Below, in pieces: positions 63,775 through 64,000 of a stretch of DNA of 64,000 nt (its first letter is position 1; each line of letters starts with the position of its first letter). Both the position numbers and the translations under genes were made by a program. Under the pieces are notes generated by a model. That model saw nothing but the letters and a program-made list of their open reading frames with translations, did not search any database and had not been told where the DNA came from. Source of the DNA: Pedobacter sp. Leaf170 (GTDB taxonomy: Bacteria; Bacteroidota; Bacteroidia; Sphingobacteriales; Sphingobacteriaceae); assembly GCF_920984665.1 (NCBI RefSeq), contig NZ_CAKLBP010000003.1, forward strand, positions 316,960 through 380,959. Direction: 5' to 3'.

Positions 63775-64000
63775 TTAATAATTAGGGTTTTGTACCAACT
63801 GAGAATTATTATCTAATTCGGATGCGGGAAAAGGCAAAACATAATTTTTTGTATCGAAAATTAAAGATGCACCAGCTGGTGTTTTCAATGTAGGCAATTT
63901 TATGTGTGCAATGTTCCAACGTTTTAAGTCGTTGTAACGCTGACCTTCAAGTGCTAATTCAATACGTCTTTCATGGCGAATGTAATTTCTCAAGGTAGCC
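63775..64000 (-). CDS. susD: RagB/SusD family nutrient-binding lipoprotein, C-terminal end
   Basis: Only the last 75 or so residues lie in the window; the gene continues past the right edge. 'LRNYIRHERRIELALEGQRYNDLKRWNI' is the conserved SusD C-terminal segment, and the protein ends 'LPFPASELDNNSQLVQNPNY'. SusD is the surface lipoprotein that captures oligosaccharides for the SusC TonB-dependent porin, so this marks the locus at 32.6-64 kb as a polysaccharide utilization locus. Confidence 0.93.
   Translation of the reverse strand, partial: ATLRNYIRHERRIELALEGQRYNDLKRWNIAHIKLPTLKTPAGASLIFDTKNYVLPFPASELDNNSQLVQNPNY

Overview
The window looks like chromosomal DNA of a low-GC Bacteroidota, most likely a soil or plant-associated Sphingobacteriaceae (Pedobacter/Mucilaginibacter type). 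The reasons are a RagB/SusD gene at the right edge, TAnnTTTG-type -7 promoter boxes, the families of the sugar isomerases and symporters, and many palindromic repeats of the GTCATTGCGAGG type between genes. Genus is an inference; no rRNA or tRNA gene is visible.

Layout. 1-0.9 kb: repeat debris. 0.9-7.9 kb: an RND multidrug efflux operon (adaptor, pump, outer-membrane factor) behind a TetR regulator with visible operator palindromes. 8.8-9.2 kb: a GNAT acetyltransferase. 9.5-13.6 kb: a tryptophan operon trpD-trpF-trpB-trpA preceded by a classical attenuator: a 17-codon leader peptide with three consecutive Trp codons, then an intrinsic terminator. trpC is absent from this block. 13.65-15.1 kb: an inward-rectifier K+ channel and a toxin/antitoxin pair whose YoeB-type toxin carries an in-frame stop. 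15.1-24.6 kb: an esterase and a complete L-rhamnose pathway (rhaT, fused aldolase/dehydrogenase, isomerase, kinase, L-lactate dehydrogenase) with a divergent GntR regulator. 25-31.3 kb: L-arabinose genes araB-araD, araA and a sodium/sugar symporter. 31.3-32.6 kb: a tandem array of six long hairpin repeats between convergent genes.

32.6-64 kb, all on the minus strand, is a large plant-glycan locus. It holds the end of a SusD gene; GH78, GH43-like, GH2, GH106, GH127 and GH95-like/DUF5703 enzymes; a sialate-type O-acetylesterase; a FucP-like symporter; an L-fucose dehydrogenase-like SDR; and an L-galactonate dehydrogenase-like ADH. Two uncommon intracellular modules lie inside it. One is a RuBisCO-like protein with a DUF1537 acid-sugar kinase, an Asp/Glu-racemase-fold protein and a BASS transporter. 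The other is two solute-binding-fold proteins with no signal peptide, translationally coupled to two class III CoA-transferases and a Gfo/Idh/MocA oxidoreductase, with a MaoC-like protein downstream. The combination of L-rhamnose, L-arabinose, L-fucose/L-galactose and acid-sugar handling suggests use of pectin side chains (possibly rhamnogalacturonan II) or related plant glycosides; this is inference from gene families.

The genes appear to work in sequence. SusCD and periplasmic glycosidases release deoxy- and branched sugars, symporters bring them in, and dedicated kinase/aldolase or oxidative routes feed lactate, pyruvate and triose phosphates into central metabolism. The intergenic spaces carry at least four palindromic repeat families; one pair has become part of the coding sequence of the GH2 enzyme.
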